Below, one piece after another: positions 5,662 to 6,095 of a stretch of DNA of 6,095 nt (position 1 is the first letter of the stretch; every line of letters starts with the position of its first letter). The notes beneath the pieces are model-generated. The model was given only the letters and a program-made list of their open reading frames with translations. It made no database searches and was not told the origin of the DNA. Position numbers and translations under genes: made by a program. Location: contig JACQAW010000249.1 in NCBI GenBank assembly GCA_016194725.1, positions 1-6,095 on the forward strand, read 5' to 3'. This stretch comes from Deltaproteobacteria bacterium (lineage in GTDB: Bacteria > Bdellovibrionota > UBA1018 > UBA923).

Positions 5662-6095
5662 AGTCTACGCCGAGGCCGTTTGCGATACTCTGCAACTGCA
5701 CTTCAATACGCCCATCCACTTCGCCGAATTCCGTCTCGACGCGGCAGCCGCCCGATTTAATCGACGGATCCACCTCTATAGCTACATTTTTCAGCTGTCC
5801 GAGAGTTTGCGCAAGACCGTCCTTTAATGCCTCTACGGAACTTTGTTCCTCGGCACCGATGAAAATCTTGATGTTTTCCCGCGTGCCCAGCCGGTCAAGG
5901 ATGTGCAGGGCCAGCCGACGCGTGTAGCCGGCTTCATCTTTAAGTTCGCGCAGAATCACGGTTTTCGTCAGCTGGTGCACCATGTGCACGAAAAACTCCT
6001 CATTGGCCTTGAATATTTCACCCCGCATGCCCTCGAACGACGCAAGCAGGCTCTCAAAAGCCTTCAGGCGGGGTGCCGACTGGGTCATAATTTCC
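5660..6095 (-). CDS. fliH: Flagellar assembly protein FliH (C-terminal part, 5' end outside the window)
   Basis: FliH is the cytoplasmic regulator/stator of the FliI ATPase; its C-terminal domain holds FliI and is related to the F/V-ATPase peripheral stalk delta/E subunits. About 144 codons are visible; complete FliH is usually 220-250 aa, and the frame is open to the window edge (the codons before the Met at 6088 read GAA ATT with no stop), so that Met is probably internal. The visible part shows a helix with FFVHMVHQLTKTVILREL, an alpha/beta section with LGTRENIKIFIGAEEQ, and the diagnostic ending VDPSIKSGGCRVETEFGEVD followed by an IEVQLQSIA helix, which matches the classic FliH/YscL 'GGCxVET..G.VDA' signature. 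It ends 65 nt before the TTG start of fliI, or 8 nt before the alternative ATA. Confidence 0.93.
   Translation of the reverse strand, partial: EIMTQSAPRLKAFESLLASFEGMRGEIFKANEEFFVHMVHQLTKTVILRELKDEAGYTRRLALHILDRLGTRENIKIFIGAEEQSSVEALKDGLAQTLGQLKNVAIEVDPSIKSGGCRVETEFGEVDGRIEVQLQSIANGLGVD

Overview
The window is a stretch of a flagellar hook/export gene cluster. All real genes lie on the minus strand, so transcription runs from high to low coordinates. In transcription order it holds: the 3' part of fliH (export ATPase regulator), fliI (export ATPase), fliJ (export chaperone/stalk), a motE/ylxF-type gene (membrane-anchored coiled coil plus MgtE_N-like domain), fliK (hook-length ruler), a flgD-like gene (hook cap), and the 5' part of a small 'flagellar operon protein' gene of the TIGR02530 type. 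The next gene beyond base 1 would be expected to be flgE.

The genes are packed as one operon. fliI's TAA directly abuts fliJ's ATG, fliJ and motE overlap in ATGA, motE's TGA directly abuts fliK's ATG, and the flgD-like gene lies 35 nt from the next gene. No gene-free stretch exceeds about 120 bases, and I see no promoter, tRNA, mobile element or CRISPR. The large plus-strand ORFs opposite fliK and fliI are shadows of GC-rich coding DNA.

The order fliH-fliI-fliJ-motE/ylxF-fliK-flgD-TIGR02530 is the arrangement of Bacillus and of many delta-proteobacteria-like lineages. The GC-rich composition, the Ala/Gln-rich FliK and the FlgD sequence style make me lean towards a Bdellovibrionota or delta-proteobacterial-type Gram-negative. 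This is inference and the lineage is not proven by the window.

Functionally, FliH, FliI and FliJ form the cytoplasmic ATPase complex that feeds rod, hook and filament subunits to the export gate. FlgD caps the growing hook, FliK measures hook length and triggers the specificity switch, and MotE-like proteins have been linked to stator or motor assembly.

Most of the window is ordinary. Two places deserve a second look. (1) The flgD-like gene lacks the conserved N-terminal hook-cap/export region. Its homology begins abruptly beside a perfect 11-bp inverted repeat just after fliK, which suggests a real deletion, a pseudogene, or an assembly error. (2) fliI has no ATG, GTG or TTG at the position expected from family length and its strong Shine-Dalgarno; the only codon there is ATA.
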